Counted from the stretch's first letter, positions 26,416 to 36,729 are shown. The stretch is DNA of 64,000 nucleotides from Streptacidiphilus jeojiense (GCF_000719095.1 NZ_JOEH01000019.1:217972-281971); one strand, 5' to 3'. The notes: generated by a model from the sequence alone, not told the origin. Translations and numbers: made by a program.

Positions 26416-27087
26416 TCACGCCAATGGATCCCCCTCTTCCTGCTCCAGCTCCAACTCCTGCTCCCGGTCCAATGCGGCACGGACGACCCGCAGCGCCAGC
26501 CCCTCCGAGTAGCCGCGCCGGGCGAGCATCCCGGCCAGGCGTCGGATCCGGACCTGCCGCTCCAGGCCGCGGGTCGAACGCAGCTTGCGCTCGACCAGCC
26601 CCCGCGCCGTGTCCGCCTCGCGTTCCGGATCGAGCTGGGCGACGGCCTCGGCCACCACTCCGTTGTCCACACCCCGACTGCGCAGCTCCATCGCCAGGGC
26701 CCGGCGGGCCAGGCCCCGGCCGCGGTGCCGCGACTCCACCCAGGCGCCGGCGAAGGCGCTGTCGTCGATCAGCCCGACCTCCTCGTAGCGGTCGAGCACC
26801 TGCTCGGCGATGTCGTCCGGGATCTCCCGCTTGCGCATCGCGTCCGCGAGCTGCTTCCGGGTCTTCGACGATCCGGTGAGCAGCCGCAGGCAGATCGCCT
26901 TCGCCTGCGCGACCGGGTCCTTGGGCTCCCCGGGGGCTCCCTCGGGGGCCTGCTCCTCGGGCTGCTCATCGGCCGGCAGGAACGCAGGCAGGGGCTCGGT
27001 GTCGGCGGGGAGGAGGTCGAACTCCTCCCCACCGACACCGTTGACCGACCAGTCGAGCGGCCCCCAGGCCTCGCGTTCCGGCGGCAC
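26416..27087 (-). CDS. recX: Regulatory protein RecX
   Basis: Inhibits and modulates RecA filaments. 223 residues: an acidic, proline-rich N-terminal extension of about 60 residues followed by the three-helix RecX repeats (CLRLLTGSSKTRKQLADAMRKREIPDDIAEQVLDRYEEVGLIDD is the first, including FAGAWVESRHRGRGLARRALAMELRSRG next). GTG start only 2 bases after the recA stop, so it is in the recA operon and shares its DNA-damage control. Confidence 0.93.
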   Translation of the reverse strand: MPPEREAWGPLDWSVNGVGGEEFDLLPADTEPLPAFLPADEQPEEQAPEGAPGEPKDPVAQAKAICLRLLTGSSKTRKQLADAMRKREIPDDIAEQVLDRYEEVGLIDDSAFAGAWVESRHRGRGLARRALAMELRSRGVDNGVVAEAVAQLDPEREADTARGLVERKLRSTRGLERQVRIRRLAGMLARRGYSEGLALRVVRAALDREQELELEQEEGDPLA

Positions 27088-27089
27088 GG

Positions 27090-28280
<1,191 letters not shown>

Positions 28281-28324
28281 GGATTCCGTCCTGGGGGTCT
28301 GTGCTGAGCGCTTCATCACCAAAG

Positions 28325-28347
28325 ACGCTAGCGCGCACCACTGACAA
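28325..28347 (-). promoter_or_regulatory. RecA-NDp / PafBC-type promoter of recA
   Basis: The minus strand reads TTGTCAGTG (28339-28347), 8 bases, then TAGCGT (28325-28330). This fits exactly the published mycobacterial LexA-independent damage promoter pattern TTGTCRGTG-N8-TAnnnT recognised with PafBC. Transcription would start about 38 bases before the recA ATG. Confidence 0.8.
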
Positions 28348-28401
28348 TCGGCCGCCGTGCGGATCCGACCCTGTGGACAACTCGCCGTTCCCCAGTATAG
28401 G

Positions 28402-28413
28402 GAACATCAGTTC
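28402..28413 (-). promoter_or_regulatory. LexA (SOS) box and upstream recA promoter
   Basis: GAAC-ATCA-GTTC matches the actinobacterial SOS box core GAAC-N4-GTTC; extended on the minus strand it reads TCGAACTGATGTTC. A -10 like TATACT (28394-28399) follows directly on the minus strand, so LexA would block this upstream promoter of recA. The box overlaps the last codons of the AI-2E family gene. Confidence 0.75.
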
Positions 28414-29642
28414 GATTCACCCGCATTACCCTCATCCGACCCATCCTGCCCACCGCGACCACCCTCCTGAGCTGGGCTTTCCCCAACTGCACCGGCGCGC
28501 CGCGCACCTCCGCGCGCCCTCCCCGTAGTCGGCACCACCACCTCGTAACGGCGAATGTAGGTGCCGAGGAATCCCTGCAGCGTGGCCGTCACCGGGATCG
28601 CGATCAGCGCGCCGACCGCCCCCAGCAGCGCCGCCCCGGCGATGACCGAGCCGAAGGCCACCGCCGGATGGATCTCCACCGTGCGCGCGGTGATCCTCGG
28701 TTGCAGCAGGTAGTTCTCGACCTGCTGGTAGACCACCACGAAGATCAGGATCCAGACGGCGTCCATCGGGTCCACGGTCAGCCCGACCAGCATCGGCAGC
28801 GCCCCGGCCAGATAGGTGCCGATGGTGGGGATGAACTGCGAGATCACCCCGACCCACACCGCCAGCGCCCCCGCGTACGGGATGCCCAGCAGCTTCAGCA
28901 TCACGTAGTGGGACAGCGCCGAGACCACGGCCAGCAGCGCCCGCGAGTAGAGGTAGCCGCCGGTCTTCTCGATGCCGATCTCCCAGGCCCGCAGCACCTC
29001 GGCCTGCCGGGCCGGCGGCAGCATCGAGCACAGGGCGCGCCGCATCCTGGGGCCGTCGGCGGTGAAGTAGAAGGTGAACAGGGCGATGGTGAAGAGCTGG
29101 AACAGCCCGCCCAGCAGCGAGCTGGACACCCCCCAGATGTTGTTGGCGGCCTTCTGGGCGTACTGCTCGATGCTGCCCGCGTTGTTCAGCAGCGTCTGCT
29201 GCAGCTTGTCCATCGAGAAGTCGCTGTGGAAGGTGCTGTTGACCCACTCGATCAGCGAGTCCAGCAGGTGCGGCAACTGCGCCGCGACCTGGCCCACCTG
29301 GTCGACCAGCAGGGTCACCAGCGCGGCGACGAAGCCCAGCGCCAGCACCACGGTGACCAGGAACACCAGGAAGGTCGCCAGCCCCCGCCGCATCCCGCGG
29401 GCCGCCATCCGGTCCACCGCCGGCTCCATGGCCAGCGAGAAGACGAAGGAGACCAGCAGGGTCGACAGGAACCCGGTCAGCTGCAGGAAGGCCCAGCTGG
29501 CCAGCTCGAACAGGGCGACCAGCAGCAGGCCGACCACCATCGCCCGGGGCAGCCAGCGCGGCATACCGCGCAGGAGGTGCTCACGGGCTATCGGGTCGGA
29601 TGCGGACCGCTGGTCCTGGGAGATGTCATCGGTGGCTGCCAC
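28407..29642 (-). CDS. AI-2E family transporter
   Basis: 411-residue membrane protein of the PerM/TqsA superfamily. Hydrophobic blocks include VVGLLLVALFELASW, STLLVSFVFSLAMEPAVDRM, FLVFLVTVVLALGFVAALVTLL, LFTIALFTFYFTADG, LAVWVGVISQFIPTIGTYLAG and FGSVIAGAALLGAVGALIAIPV, the last two carrying family-typical motifs; about eight segments in all. The C-terminal tail is Gly/Arg/Glu-rich and cytoplasmic. The family exports small molecules or exchanges cations; the substrate here is unknown. The stop lies within the recA LexA box. Confidence 0.87.
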   Translation of the reverse strand: MAATDDISQDQRSASDPIAREHLLRGMPRWLPRAMVVGLLLVALFELASWAFLQLTGFLSTLLVSFVFSLAMEPAVDRMAARGMRRGLATFLVFLVTVVLALGFVAALVTLLVDQVGQVAAQLPHLLDSLIEWVNSTFHSDFSMDKLQQTLLNNAGSIEQYAQKAANNIWGVSSSLLGGLFQLFTIALFTFYFTADGPRMRRALCSMLPPARQAEVLRAWEIGIEKTGGYLYSRALLAVVSALSHYVMLKLLGIPYAGALAVWVGVISQFIPTIGTYLAGALPMLVGLTVDPMDAVWILIFVVVYQQVENYLLQPRITARTVEIHPAVAFGSVIAGAALLGAVGALIAIPVTATLQGFLGTYIRRYEVVVPTTGRARGGARRAGAVGESPAQEGGRGGQDGSDEGNAGESN

Positions 29643-29672
29643 CGGGCCAGTCTGTCCCAGAATCCGCCGGGT

Positions 29673-29867
29673 TCAGCGCAGCGAGGCCGGTACGTCCATG
29701 ACCGTGCAGACCACCCGCCAGACGTCCTTGGCCTCCCAGCCCGCGTCCAGGGCCTGGTGCACCGTGCGGCCGCCCAGTTCGGTCATCACGTGGTCCCGCG
29801 CGAAGCTGTCCGCGTACCCCGCCCCGAAGTGGGCGTCCATCCTCTTCCAGAACTCCGTCAAGCGCAT
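29673..29867 (-). CDS. DUF3046 family protein
   Basis: A 64-residue protein beginning MRLTEFWKRMDAHFG with the conserved central DHVMTELGGRTVHQALDAGW. It matches DUF3046, a small actinobacterial family habitually encoded near recA/recX. The function is unknown. No clear Shine-Dalgarno sequence precedes the ATG, and GATACT lies 7 bases upstream of it, so the mRNA may be leaderless. Confidence 0.88.
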   Translation of the reverse strand: MRLTEFWKRMDAHFGAGYADSFARDHVMTELGGRTVHQALDAGWEAKDVWRVVCTVMDVPASLR

Positions 29868-29897
29868 GGCGTCCAGTATCGGACATCGTCCACCGGC

Positions 29898-31445
29898 CTA
29901 GCGGGTCGGCAGTTCGACCAGCCCGTAGCCGTAGTAGGCCGCCCCGGGGCAGCCGCTGCCGCCCACGTTCCCGGACGGGCACTGCACCGGCAGCGCCGCC
30001 TGCTCCAGCAGCCGGACCAGTTCGGCGCTGCTGTCCCCGGGGTGCCGGGCCGCCTCCACCGCCGCGGCGGCGCTGACGTGGGCGGCGGCCATGGAGGTGC
30101 CGGCCAGGGCGGCGTAGCCGCCGCCGGGCCAGTCGGACACCACGGACTGGTCGGGTCCGCCGTCCGGGTCCCCGCCCGGCGCCGCCAGCTGCACCCGGCC
30201 CTCGCCCCAGTTGGAGTAGCCGGCGAGGCTGCCGTCGGCGTCCACCGCGGTCACGTCCACCACTCCGGGCAGGCCGCCGGGGAGGCGGATGCACTCGGCG
30301 CCGAGGTGGCGGTCGGGCTGCGGGGCGCCGTCGGCCCGGTCGTTCGGGCTGCGGTCGTCGGTGCGGGGGGCGCCCAGGTCCTGGGCGTCGTTGCCGGCCG
30401 AGGCGACCACCACGGCGCCGCGGCGCTGGGCGTAGGCCACCGCCCGGCCGACGGCGGCGGTGATGGCGGCCTGGTCCGGGTCCTCGGGGCAGTTGTACTT
30501 CCACGGGTCGGAGAAGTAGCTGTCGTTGATCACCCGGGCGCCGTGGTCGGCCGCCCAGAGGAAGCCGCAGACCATGTTCTCGCCGTAGTACTGCCCGGCC
30601 GGGCCCAGCAGCCGCACGGCGGCGATCCGCACGCCCGGGGCCACCCCGGCCACGCCGTCGCCGGGCCGGTCGGCGGCGATGATGCCGCTGACGTGGGTGC
30701 CGTGGCCGCTCTCCCCCACCTGGGGGTCGGGCCGCCAGGCGCCGGGGGCGCTGTCGGGGCTGCCGGTGGCGCAGGACGCCGAGGCGCTGGGGTCGACGGC
30801 CTGGCGCAGGTCCGGATGGGTGTCGTCGACCCCGGAGTCGAGCACCGCGACCACGGTGCCGCGCAGCGCCGCCGCCGACGGGAGCGGGCCGCCCGCCATC
30901 ATCCGCTGGTTCCACTGCGGCTGGCCGTGCGGGTCTGGCGCGGGCGGGGTGTCGTCCTGGTGCACGGCGTCTTGATGTAGCGAGTCTTGATGTAGCGAGT
31001 CTTGATGCAGCGAGTCCTGGGCGGACGGGCCCGGCCCGGAGGCGCCGGTGGCGACCGATCCGGAGGATCCGGACGATCCGGCGCCCGAATCCGCGAACGG
31101 AGCGGTCCGGCTCGCACCGGCGACCAGCACGCCGGGCTCCCGGCGCACCCGCGCCGCGAAGTCGGCGTCGCCGGCGTACGCCAGCACCGTACCGATCTGG
31201 GGGTACTCGGCGACCACCCGGCCACCGCCGTCGCGCACGGCACGCTCCAGCGCGGGCAGCGCGCCGGGGCCGCTCTGACGGCCCACCACCAGGTAGCTGA
31301 GCGAGAGCCTGGTGCCGGCCGAGTCGTAGGGGACCGCGCCGCCGAGCAGCACCCCGGCCAGCGCCAGGACGGCGGCGCAGCGGGCGAGCCCGGCGGTGCG
31401 ACCCGCGCCGCGGCCCGCTCCCCATTCCTCGCTCACTGCACGCAC
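29898..31445 (-). CDS. Secreted subtilisin-like serine peptidase (S8 family)
   Basis: 515 residues with a signal-type N-terminus (LARCAAVLALAGVLLGGAVP), a propeptide-like segment, and the catalytic triad: Asp in VVAVLDSGVDDTHPDL, His in GESGHGTHVSGI and Ser in LAGTSMAAAHVS; the oxyanion asparagine is in VASAGNDAQDL. A low-complexity linker at about residues 120-170 contains a fivefold-codon repeat DSLHQ. No C-terminal membrane anchor is visible, so it is probably released. GTG 31445 is preceded by GGAGG at 4 bases; a GTG 9 bases later is the alternative. Confidence 0.9.
   Translation of the reverse strand: MRAVSEEWGAGRGAGRTAGLARCAAVLALAGVLLGGAVPYDSAGTRLSLSYLVVGRQSGPGALPALERAVRDGGGRVVAEYPQIGTVLAYAGDADFAARVRREPGVLVAGASRTAPFADSGAGSSGSSGSVATGASGPGPSAQDSLHQDSLHQDSLHQDAVHQDDTPPAPDPHGQPQWNQRMMAGGPLPSAAALRGTVVAVLDSGVDDTHPDLRQAVDPSASASCATGSPDSAPGAWRPDPQVGESGHGTHVSGIIAADRPGDGVAGVAPGVRIAAVRLLGPAGQYYGENMVCGFLWAADHGARVINDSYFSDPWKYNCPEDPDQAAITAAVGRAVAYAQRRGAVVVASAGNDAQDLGAPRTDDRSPNDRADGAPQPDRHLGAECIRLPGGLPGVVDVTAVDADGSLAGYSNWGEGRVQLAAPGGDPDGGPDQSVVSDWPGGGYAALAGTSMAAAHVSAAAAVEAARHPGDSSAELVRLLEQAALPVQCPSGNVGGSGCPGAAYYGYGLVELPTR
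30971..31015. repeat. Three tandem 15-bp repeats in the subtilase gene
   Basis: The unit CTTGATGTAGCGAGT occurs three times head to tail with one base change in the third copy. It encodes repeated Asp-Ser-Leu-His-Gln in the linker between propeptide and catalytic domain; a degenerate fourth unit (DAVHQ) adjoins. Being in frame, copy number could vary without loss of function. Confidence 0.85.
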
Positions 31446-31490
31446 GCGGCCTCCAGATCGAGAAAGCCCTGGTCGTCACGGTGGGACCAG

Positions 31491-31519
31491 GGATATTCAT
31501 ACGATATGAGTGGATATCC
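31491..31519. promoter_or_regulatory. AT-rich palindromic site between subtilase and lhr
   Basis: TCATA-CGA-TATGA (31497-31509) is a perfect inverted repeat, bracketed by GGATAT and ATATCC; GGATATCC (31512-31519) is itself palindromic. It is an AT-rich island in otherwise GC-rich DNA in the 206-base gap between divergent genes, so an operator or overlapping promoters are plausible. Confidence 0.45.
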
Positions 31520-31599
31520 GATCGCGCTCGCCCTGTTCGGCCGCCCGGCCGCAGCCCGGCCCCCGCCACCGCCTCGCCCTCTTCGGCGCCGCGCTGTCG

Positions 31600-31640
31600 G
31601 TGCCGCAGTGTGAGTGCCGCAGTGTCAGTGCCGCGGTGCA
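31600..31640. repeat. 14-bp direct repeats just before lhr
   Basis: Three copies of GTGCCGCAGTGTGA-like units (31600-31613, 31614-31627, 31628-31640), the third degraded, end 11 bases before the lhr start codon. They would lie in the 5' untranslated region. Function unknown. Confidence 0.7.
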
Positions 31641-31651
31641 GGATGGTGTGC

Positions 31652-34600
31652 ATGGCCGGAACCGACCTCCCCCGCCCCGCCGGCGCCAGCCCCGACGGGG
31701 CGTCCGACCCGCTGGCCGGCTTCGGCGCGCCCGCGCGCGAGTGGTTCCGCGGCGCCTTCACCGCGCCGACCGCCGCCCAGGCCGGGGCCTGGCGCGCCAT
31801 CGGCGAGGGCTCCGACGTGCTGGTGGTGGCCCCGACCGGCTCCGGCAAGACCCTCGCGGCGTTCCTCTCCGCCCTGGACCGGCTCTCGCTCACCCCGCCG
31901 CCTGCCGAGAACCGCAAGCGCTGCCGGGTGCTCTACGTGTCACCGCTCAAGGCGCTGGCCGTCGACGTCCAGCGCAACCTCCGCGCCCCGCTGGCGGGCC
32001 TGCGCCAGGCCGCCCAGCGGCTGGGCCTGCCCGAGCCGGAGATCGAGGTCGGCATCCGCTCGGGCGACACCCCGGCGGCCGAGCGGCGGCGCTTCGCCAC
32101 CCACCCCCCGGACATCCTGATCACCACCCCTGAGTCGCTCTTCCTGATCCTCACCTCGGCCGCCCGGGAGGCGCTGCGCGGTGTCGAGACGGTGATCCTG
32201 GACGAGGTCCACGCCGTCGCCGGGACCAAGCGCGGCGCGCACCTGGCGCTCACCCTGGAGCGCCTGGACCAGCTGCTGCCCGCCCCGGCCCGGCGGATCG
32301 GCCTGTCCGCCACGGTGCGCCCGGTCGACGAGGTGGCCCGCTTCCTCAGCCCGCAGCGCAGGGTGACGATCGTTCAGCCGCCCTCCGAGAAGCGTTTCGA
32401 CCTCTCCGTGGTCGTCCCGGTCGAGGATCTGGGCGAGCTCTCCGGCGGCAGACCGGACGCCGAACAGCCCGAGAAGAACGCCTCCATCTGGCCCCATGTC
32501 GAGGAGCGGATCACCGACCTGGTCCAGGAGCACCGCTCCACCATCGTCTTCGCCAACTCCCGCCGGCTCGCCGAACGCCTCTGCGGGCGGCTCAACGAGA
32601 TCGCCTTCGAGCGGACCACCGGAGACTCGCTGGCCGACGTGCACGCCCCGGCGCAGTTGATGGCGCAGTCCGGGGTGAACAAGGCCGCTCCCCCGGTGCT
32701 GGCCAGGGCGCACCACGGCTCCGTCTCCAAGGAGCAGCGAGCCGACGTCGAGGAGCAGCTGAAGTCCGGCCGGCTCCCGGCCGTGGTCGCCACCTCCAGC
32801 CTGGAGCTGGGCATCGACATGGGCGCGGTCGACCTGGTGGTCCAGGTCGAGTCGCCGCCCTCGGTCGCCTCCGGACTGCAGCGGGTCGGCCGGGCCGGGC
32901 ACCAGGTCGGCGCGGTCTCGACCGGGGTGGTCTTCCCCAAGTACCGGGGCGACCTGGTGCAGGCCGCCGTGGTGGTGGAGCGGATGCGCAGCGGCGCCAT
33001 CGAGTCGCTGCGGATCCCGCGCAACCCGCTGGACGTGCTGGCCCAGCAGATCGTCGCGATCACCGCGATGGACGGCTGGGATGTGGACGAGCTGCTGGGC
33101 CTGGTCCGCCGGGCCGCCCCGTTCGCCGCGCTGCCCCAGTCCGCCTTCGAGGCCGTGCTGGACATGCTGGCGGGGCGCTACCCCTCCGACGCCTTCGCCG
33201 AGCTGCGCCCCCGGATCGTCTGGGACCGCGTCGCCGGGACCGTCACCGGACGGCCCGGCGCCCAGCGGCTGGCGGTCACCTCCGGCGGCACCATCCCCGA
33301 CCGCGGCCTGTTCGCGGTCTTCCTGGCCGGACAGGACCCCAAGAAGGGCGGTGGCCGGGTCGGGGAACTGGACGAGGAGATGGTCTACGAGTCCCGGGTC
33401 GGCGACGTCTTCACCCTGGGCACCTCCTCCTGGCGGATCGAGGACATCACCCACGACCGGGTGCTGGTCTCGCCCGCCCCCGGCGTCCCCGGCAAGCTGC
33501 CGTTCTGGCACGGCGACTCGCTGGGCCGCCCGCTGGAGCTGGGCCGGGCGCTGGGCGCCTTCCTGCGCGAGCTCGGCGGGCTGGACCCCGAGGCCGCCAC
33601 CGCCAGACTGCACGGCGCCGGCCTGGACGACTGGGCGGCGTCCAACCTGCTCTCCTACCTGGCCGAGCAGCGCCAGGCCACCGGACACCTGCCCGACGAC
33701 CGCACGATCGTGGTGGAACGCTTCCGGGACGAGCTGGGCGACTGGCGGATCGTGGTCCACTCCCCCTTCGGCGCCCAGGTGCACGCCCCCTGGGCACTGG
33801 CGCTGGGCGCCAGGCTGGCCGAGAAGCACGGCCTGGACGCCCAGGTCATGCACGCCGACGACGGCATCGTGCTGCGGTTGCCGGACGCCGACCTGATGGA
33901 CTTCCCCGATCCCGACGCACCCCTGGCCCCGGTCGGGACGGCCGCCGACGAGGCCCCGATCGGCGCCGAGGCGACCGTCTTCGACCCGGGCCAGATCGAA
34001 CAGACCGTCACCGACCAGGTCGGCGGCTCGGCCCTGTTCGCCTCCCGCTTCCGCGAGTGCGCGGCCCGCGCCCTGCTGCTGCCCCGGCGCAGCCCCGGCC
34101 GCCGCACCCCGCTCTGGCAGCAGCGCCAGCGCTCGGCCCAACTGCTGCAGGTGGCCAGCGAGTTCGGCTCCTTCCCGATCGTCCTGGAGGCGGTCCGCGA
34201 GTGCCTGCAGGACGTCTTCGACGTGCCCGGGCTGGTCGAGCTGATGGGCGACATCGAGTCGCGCCGGGTCAGGATGGTCGAGGTCACCACCCCGGAGCCG
34301 TCGCCGTTCGCCCGCTCACTGCTGTTCGGCTACGTCGCCCAGTTCCTCTACGAGGGCGACTCCCCGCTCGCCGAGCGCCGCGCCGCCGCGCTGGCCCTGG
34401 ACTCCCGACTGCTCGCCGAGCTGCTGGGCCAGGCCGAGCTGCGGGAACTGCTCGACCCGGCGGTGCTGGCCGAGCTGGAGTCCGAGCTGCAGCGGCTCAC
34501 CCCGGAGCGGCGGATCAAGGACGCCGAGGGCCTGGCCGACGCGCTGCGGCTGCTGGGGCCGCTCTCCGCCGCCGAGCTCGCCGACCGCGGCTGCGCCGCC

Positions 34601-36304
34601 GACTGGCCGGCAGAGCTCGAAGCCGCCCGCCGGATCATCACCGTCAGGATCGCCGGGGAGCAGCGCTGGGCCGCGATCGAGGACGCCGGACGGCTCCGCG
34701 ACGCCCTGGGCACGCCGCTGCCCGTCGGCGTCCCCGAGGCCTTCACCGAGCCGGTCAAGGACCCCCTCGGGGACCTGCTGGCCCGGCACGCCCGCACCCA
34801 CGGTCCTTTCACCGTCCATGACGCCGCCGCCCGCTTCGGGCTGGGACCGGCGGTCGTCCAGGGCACCCTGCAGCGGCTGGCCGCGCACGGCCGGATGGTC
34901 CAGGGCGAGTTCCGCCCGGGCGGCTCCGGTGCGGAGTGGTGCGACGCCGAGGTGCTGCGGCGGCTGCGGCGGCGCTCGCTGGCCGCGCTCCGGCACGAGG
35001 TCGAACCGGTGCCACCGCGCGCCCTGGCCGCCTTCCTGCCGCAGTGGCAGCACCTGGGCGCGCACCGGCTGCGCGGCGTCGACGGCCTGCTGCGGGCGGT
35101 CGAGCAGTTGCAGGGCACGCCGGTGCCGGCCTCGGCGCTGGAGCGGATGGTGCTGCCGTCCCGGGTCGCCGACTACAGCCCGGCGCTGCTGGACGAGCTC
35201 ACCGCCGCCGGCGAGGTGCTCTGGTGCGGCGCCGGCGCGCTCCCCGGCAAGGACGGCTGGATCACCCTCGCCCCGGCCGACACCGCGCCGCTGCTGCTCC
35301 CCGCCGCGCTGCCGCTGGAGCAGACACCGCTGCACCGCGCCCTGCTGGCGGCGCTGGCTCCGGGCTACGGCCTGTTCTTCCGGCAGATCGCCGACCAGGT
35401 CCAGCAGCAGGGCCTGACGGCCACCCCGGTGGAGCTGGCCACCGCGCTCTGGGACCTGGCCTGGGCCGGGTACCTCAGCAATGACACGCTGGCACCGCTG
35501 CGCGCGCTACTGGGCTCGGGGCGCACGGCCGGCGCCACCGCCCACCGCACCCCCCGCGCGGCTCCGCGCCCCCGCTACGGCAGCGCGCGCCCCGCCGCCC
35601 GCAGCGCCTCCCTGCCGACCACGGCCGGACGCTGGTCGCTGCTGCCGGTACCGCTCGCCGATCCGACCCAGCGCACCCACGCCCTGGCCCAGACGCTGCT
35701 GGACCGCCACGGGGTGGTCACCCGCGGCGCGGTCCAGGCCGAGCGCGCACCGGGGGGTTTCGCCGGGGTGTACCGGGTGCTGACCGCCTTCGAGGAGAAC
35801 GGCCGGACCAGGCGCGGCTACGTCGTCGAGGGCCTGGGCGCGGCCCAGTTCGCCACCGACGGCGCCATCGACCGGCTGCGCGCCGTCGCGGCCAGGCTCT
35901 CCGGGAACGGCGGCCCCGACGACGGCGCGGCCGGCGCGGTGGTCCTCGCCGCCGCCGACCCGGCCAATGCCTACGGGGCCGCCCTGCCCTGGCCGGAGGC
36001 CCCCACCGGGCAGTCCCCCGGTCACAAACCGGGACGCAAGGCCGGCGCCCTGGTGGTGCTGCTGGACGGCGAGCTGACCGTCTACCTGGAGCGCGGCGGC
36101 AAGTCCATGCTCACCTGGGCACCGGACGAGAGCACCCTGCGGCTGGCCGCCGACGCGCTCACCCGCGCCCTGCACGCCGGCGCGCTGCCGACGCTCACCA
36201 TCGAACGCATCAACGGCGAGGACGCGCTCACCTCCGTGCTGAGCGCCCCCCTGGAAGCCGCCGGATTCCACCCCACCCCGCGCGGCCTCCGACTCCGGGC
36301 CTAG
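31652..36304 (+). CDS. lhr: Large ATP-dependent helicase Lhr
   Basis: About 1550 residues. Superfamily 2 helicase core at the N-terminus: ATGSGKT-type Walker A in VVAPTGSGKTLAAFLSALD, Walker B DEVH in VILDEVHAVAGTKRGAHLALTLERLDQL, motif III LSATV, motif IV IVFANSRR and motif VI SGLQRVGRAGHQ. A winged-helix and Lhr-specific region and a long C-terminal domain follow, matching the full-length Lhr used in DNA repair in mycobacteria. ATG 31652 is chosen with AGGA 9 bases upstream; ATG 31643 is possible. The TAG stop overlaps a convergent small gene by 4 bases. Confidence 0.94.
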   Translation: MAGTDLPRPAGASPDGASDPLAGFGAPAREWFRGAFTAPTAAQAGAWRAIGEGSDVLVVAPTGSGKTLAAFLSALDRLSLTPPPAENRKRCRVLYVSPLKALAVDVQRNLRAPLAGLRQAAQRLGLPEPEIEVGIRSGDTPAAERRRFATHPPDILITTPESLFLILTSAAREALRGVETVILDEVHAVAGTKRGAHLALTLERLDQLLPAPARRIGLSATVRPVDEVARFLSPQRRVTIVQPPSEKRFDLSVVVPVEDLGELSGGRPDAEQPEKNASIWPHVEERITDLVQEHRSTIVFANSRRLAERLCGRLNEIAFERTTGDSLADVHAPAQLMAQSGVNKAAPPVLARAHHGSVSKEQRADVEEQLKSGRLPAVVATSSLELGIDMGAVDLVVQVESPPSVASGLQRVGRAGHQVGAVSTGVVFPKYRGDLVQAAVVVERMRSGAIESLRIPRNPLDVLAQQIVAITAMDGWDVDELLGLVRRAAPFAALPQSAFEAVLDMLAGRYPSDAFAELRPRIVWDRVAGTVTGRPGAQRLAVTSGGTIPDRGLFAVFLAGQDPKKGGGRVGELDEEMVYESRVGDVFTLGTSSWRIEDITHDRVLVSPAPGVPGKLPFWHGDSLGRPLELGRALGAFLRELGGLDPEAATARLHGAGLDDWAASNLLSYLAEQRQATGHLPDDRTIVVERFRDELGDWRIVVHSPFGAQVHAPWALALGARLAEKHGLDAQVMHADDGIVLRLPDADLMDFPDPDAPLAPVGTAADEAPIGAEATVFDPGQIEQTVTDQVGGSALFASRFRECAARALLLPRRSPGRRTPLWQQRQRSAQLLQVASEFGSFPIVLEAVRECLQDVFDVPGLVELMGDIESRRVRMVEVTTPEPSPFARSLLFGYVAQFLYEGDSPLAERRAAALALDSRLLAELLGQAELRELLDPAVLAELESELQRLTPERRIKDAEGLADALRLLGPLSAAELADRGCAADWPAELEAARRIITVRIAGEQRWAAIEDAGRLRDALGTPLPVGVPEAFTEPVKDPLGDLLARHARTHGPFTVHDAAARFGLGPAVVQGTLQRLAAHGRMVQGEFRPGGSGAEWCDAEVLRRLRRRSLAALRHEVEPVPPRALAAFLPQWQHLGAHRLRGVDGLLRAVEQLQGTPVPASALERMVLPSRVADYSPALLDELTAAGEVLWCGAGALPGKDGWITLAPADTAPLLLPAALPLEQTPLHRALLAALAPGYGLFFRQIADQVQQQGLTATPVELATALWDLAWAGYLSNDTLAPLRALLGSGRTAGATAHRTPRAAPRPRYGSARPAARSASLPTTAGRWSLLPVPLADPTQRTHALAQTLLDRHGVVTRGAVQAERAPGGFAGVYRVLTAFEENGRTRRGYVVEGLGAAQFATDGAIDRLRAVAARLSGNGGPDDGAAGAVVLAAADPANAYGAALPWPEAPTGQSPGHKPGRKAGALVVLLDGELTVYLERGGKSMLTWAPDESTLRLAADALTRALHAGALPTLTIERINGEDALTSVLSAPLEAAGFHPTPRGLRLRA

Positions 36305-36591
36305 CCGGGGCCCGGCTCCGCCTCGGCCGCATCCACCGCCGTCGCCTCCGCACCCGCCGCCTGCCCCGGGCGCACGGGGCGCCGACGGATCGGACGGGGG
36401 CGGAAGCGGGCGCTGTGCACCGGCAGCAGGCTCAGCGTCCAGCCCCCGGCGAACATCAGCCCGACGCCGCTGCGGGCGCTGAACACCCCGCCGAGCAGGG
36501 CGCCCCAGCAGGCCAGGGTGAGCAGCGCGGTCAGCCCCCACACCAGCGGGCTCCGGCGCGGGAGTCCACCGGCTATCGAGGGCCGTCTCAT
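36301..36591 (-). CDS. Hypothetical small membrane protein
   Basis: 96 residues with two hydrophobic stretches (LVWGLTALLTLACWGALLGGVFSA and GVGLMFAGGWTLSLLPV) and a basic then Ala/Glu-rich C-terminus, so a small membrane protein of unknown role. AAGGCGG precedes the ATG by about 6 bases. Its stop overlaps the lhr stop on the opposite strand (CTAG shared). Confidence 0.68.
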   Translation of the reverse strand: MRRPSIAGGLPRRSPLVWGLTALLTLACWGALLGGVFSARSGVGLMFAGGWTLSLLPVHSARFRPRPIRRRPVRPGQAAGAEATAVDAAEAEPGPG

Positions 36592-36729
36592 TCAGCACCG
36601 CCTTGGAGAGCCCGCCGAGAAGCGGCGGGGCAGAAATTCCATCCTAGTCAGATACCGACAAATCGGGCAGATCGCAGAAGAGTGATGGCAGTGTGACGCA
36701 GCGCACAGAACGGCGCGCGACCAAAACAG

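Noticed and set aside
36645..36668. TTGTCGGTA...TAGGAT on the minus strand, reminiscent of a RecA-NDp promoter before the small membrane gene at 36301-36591.
   Set aside because: The spacer is 6 instead of 8 bases and the ninth base differs; with correct spacing the -10 is GGATGG.
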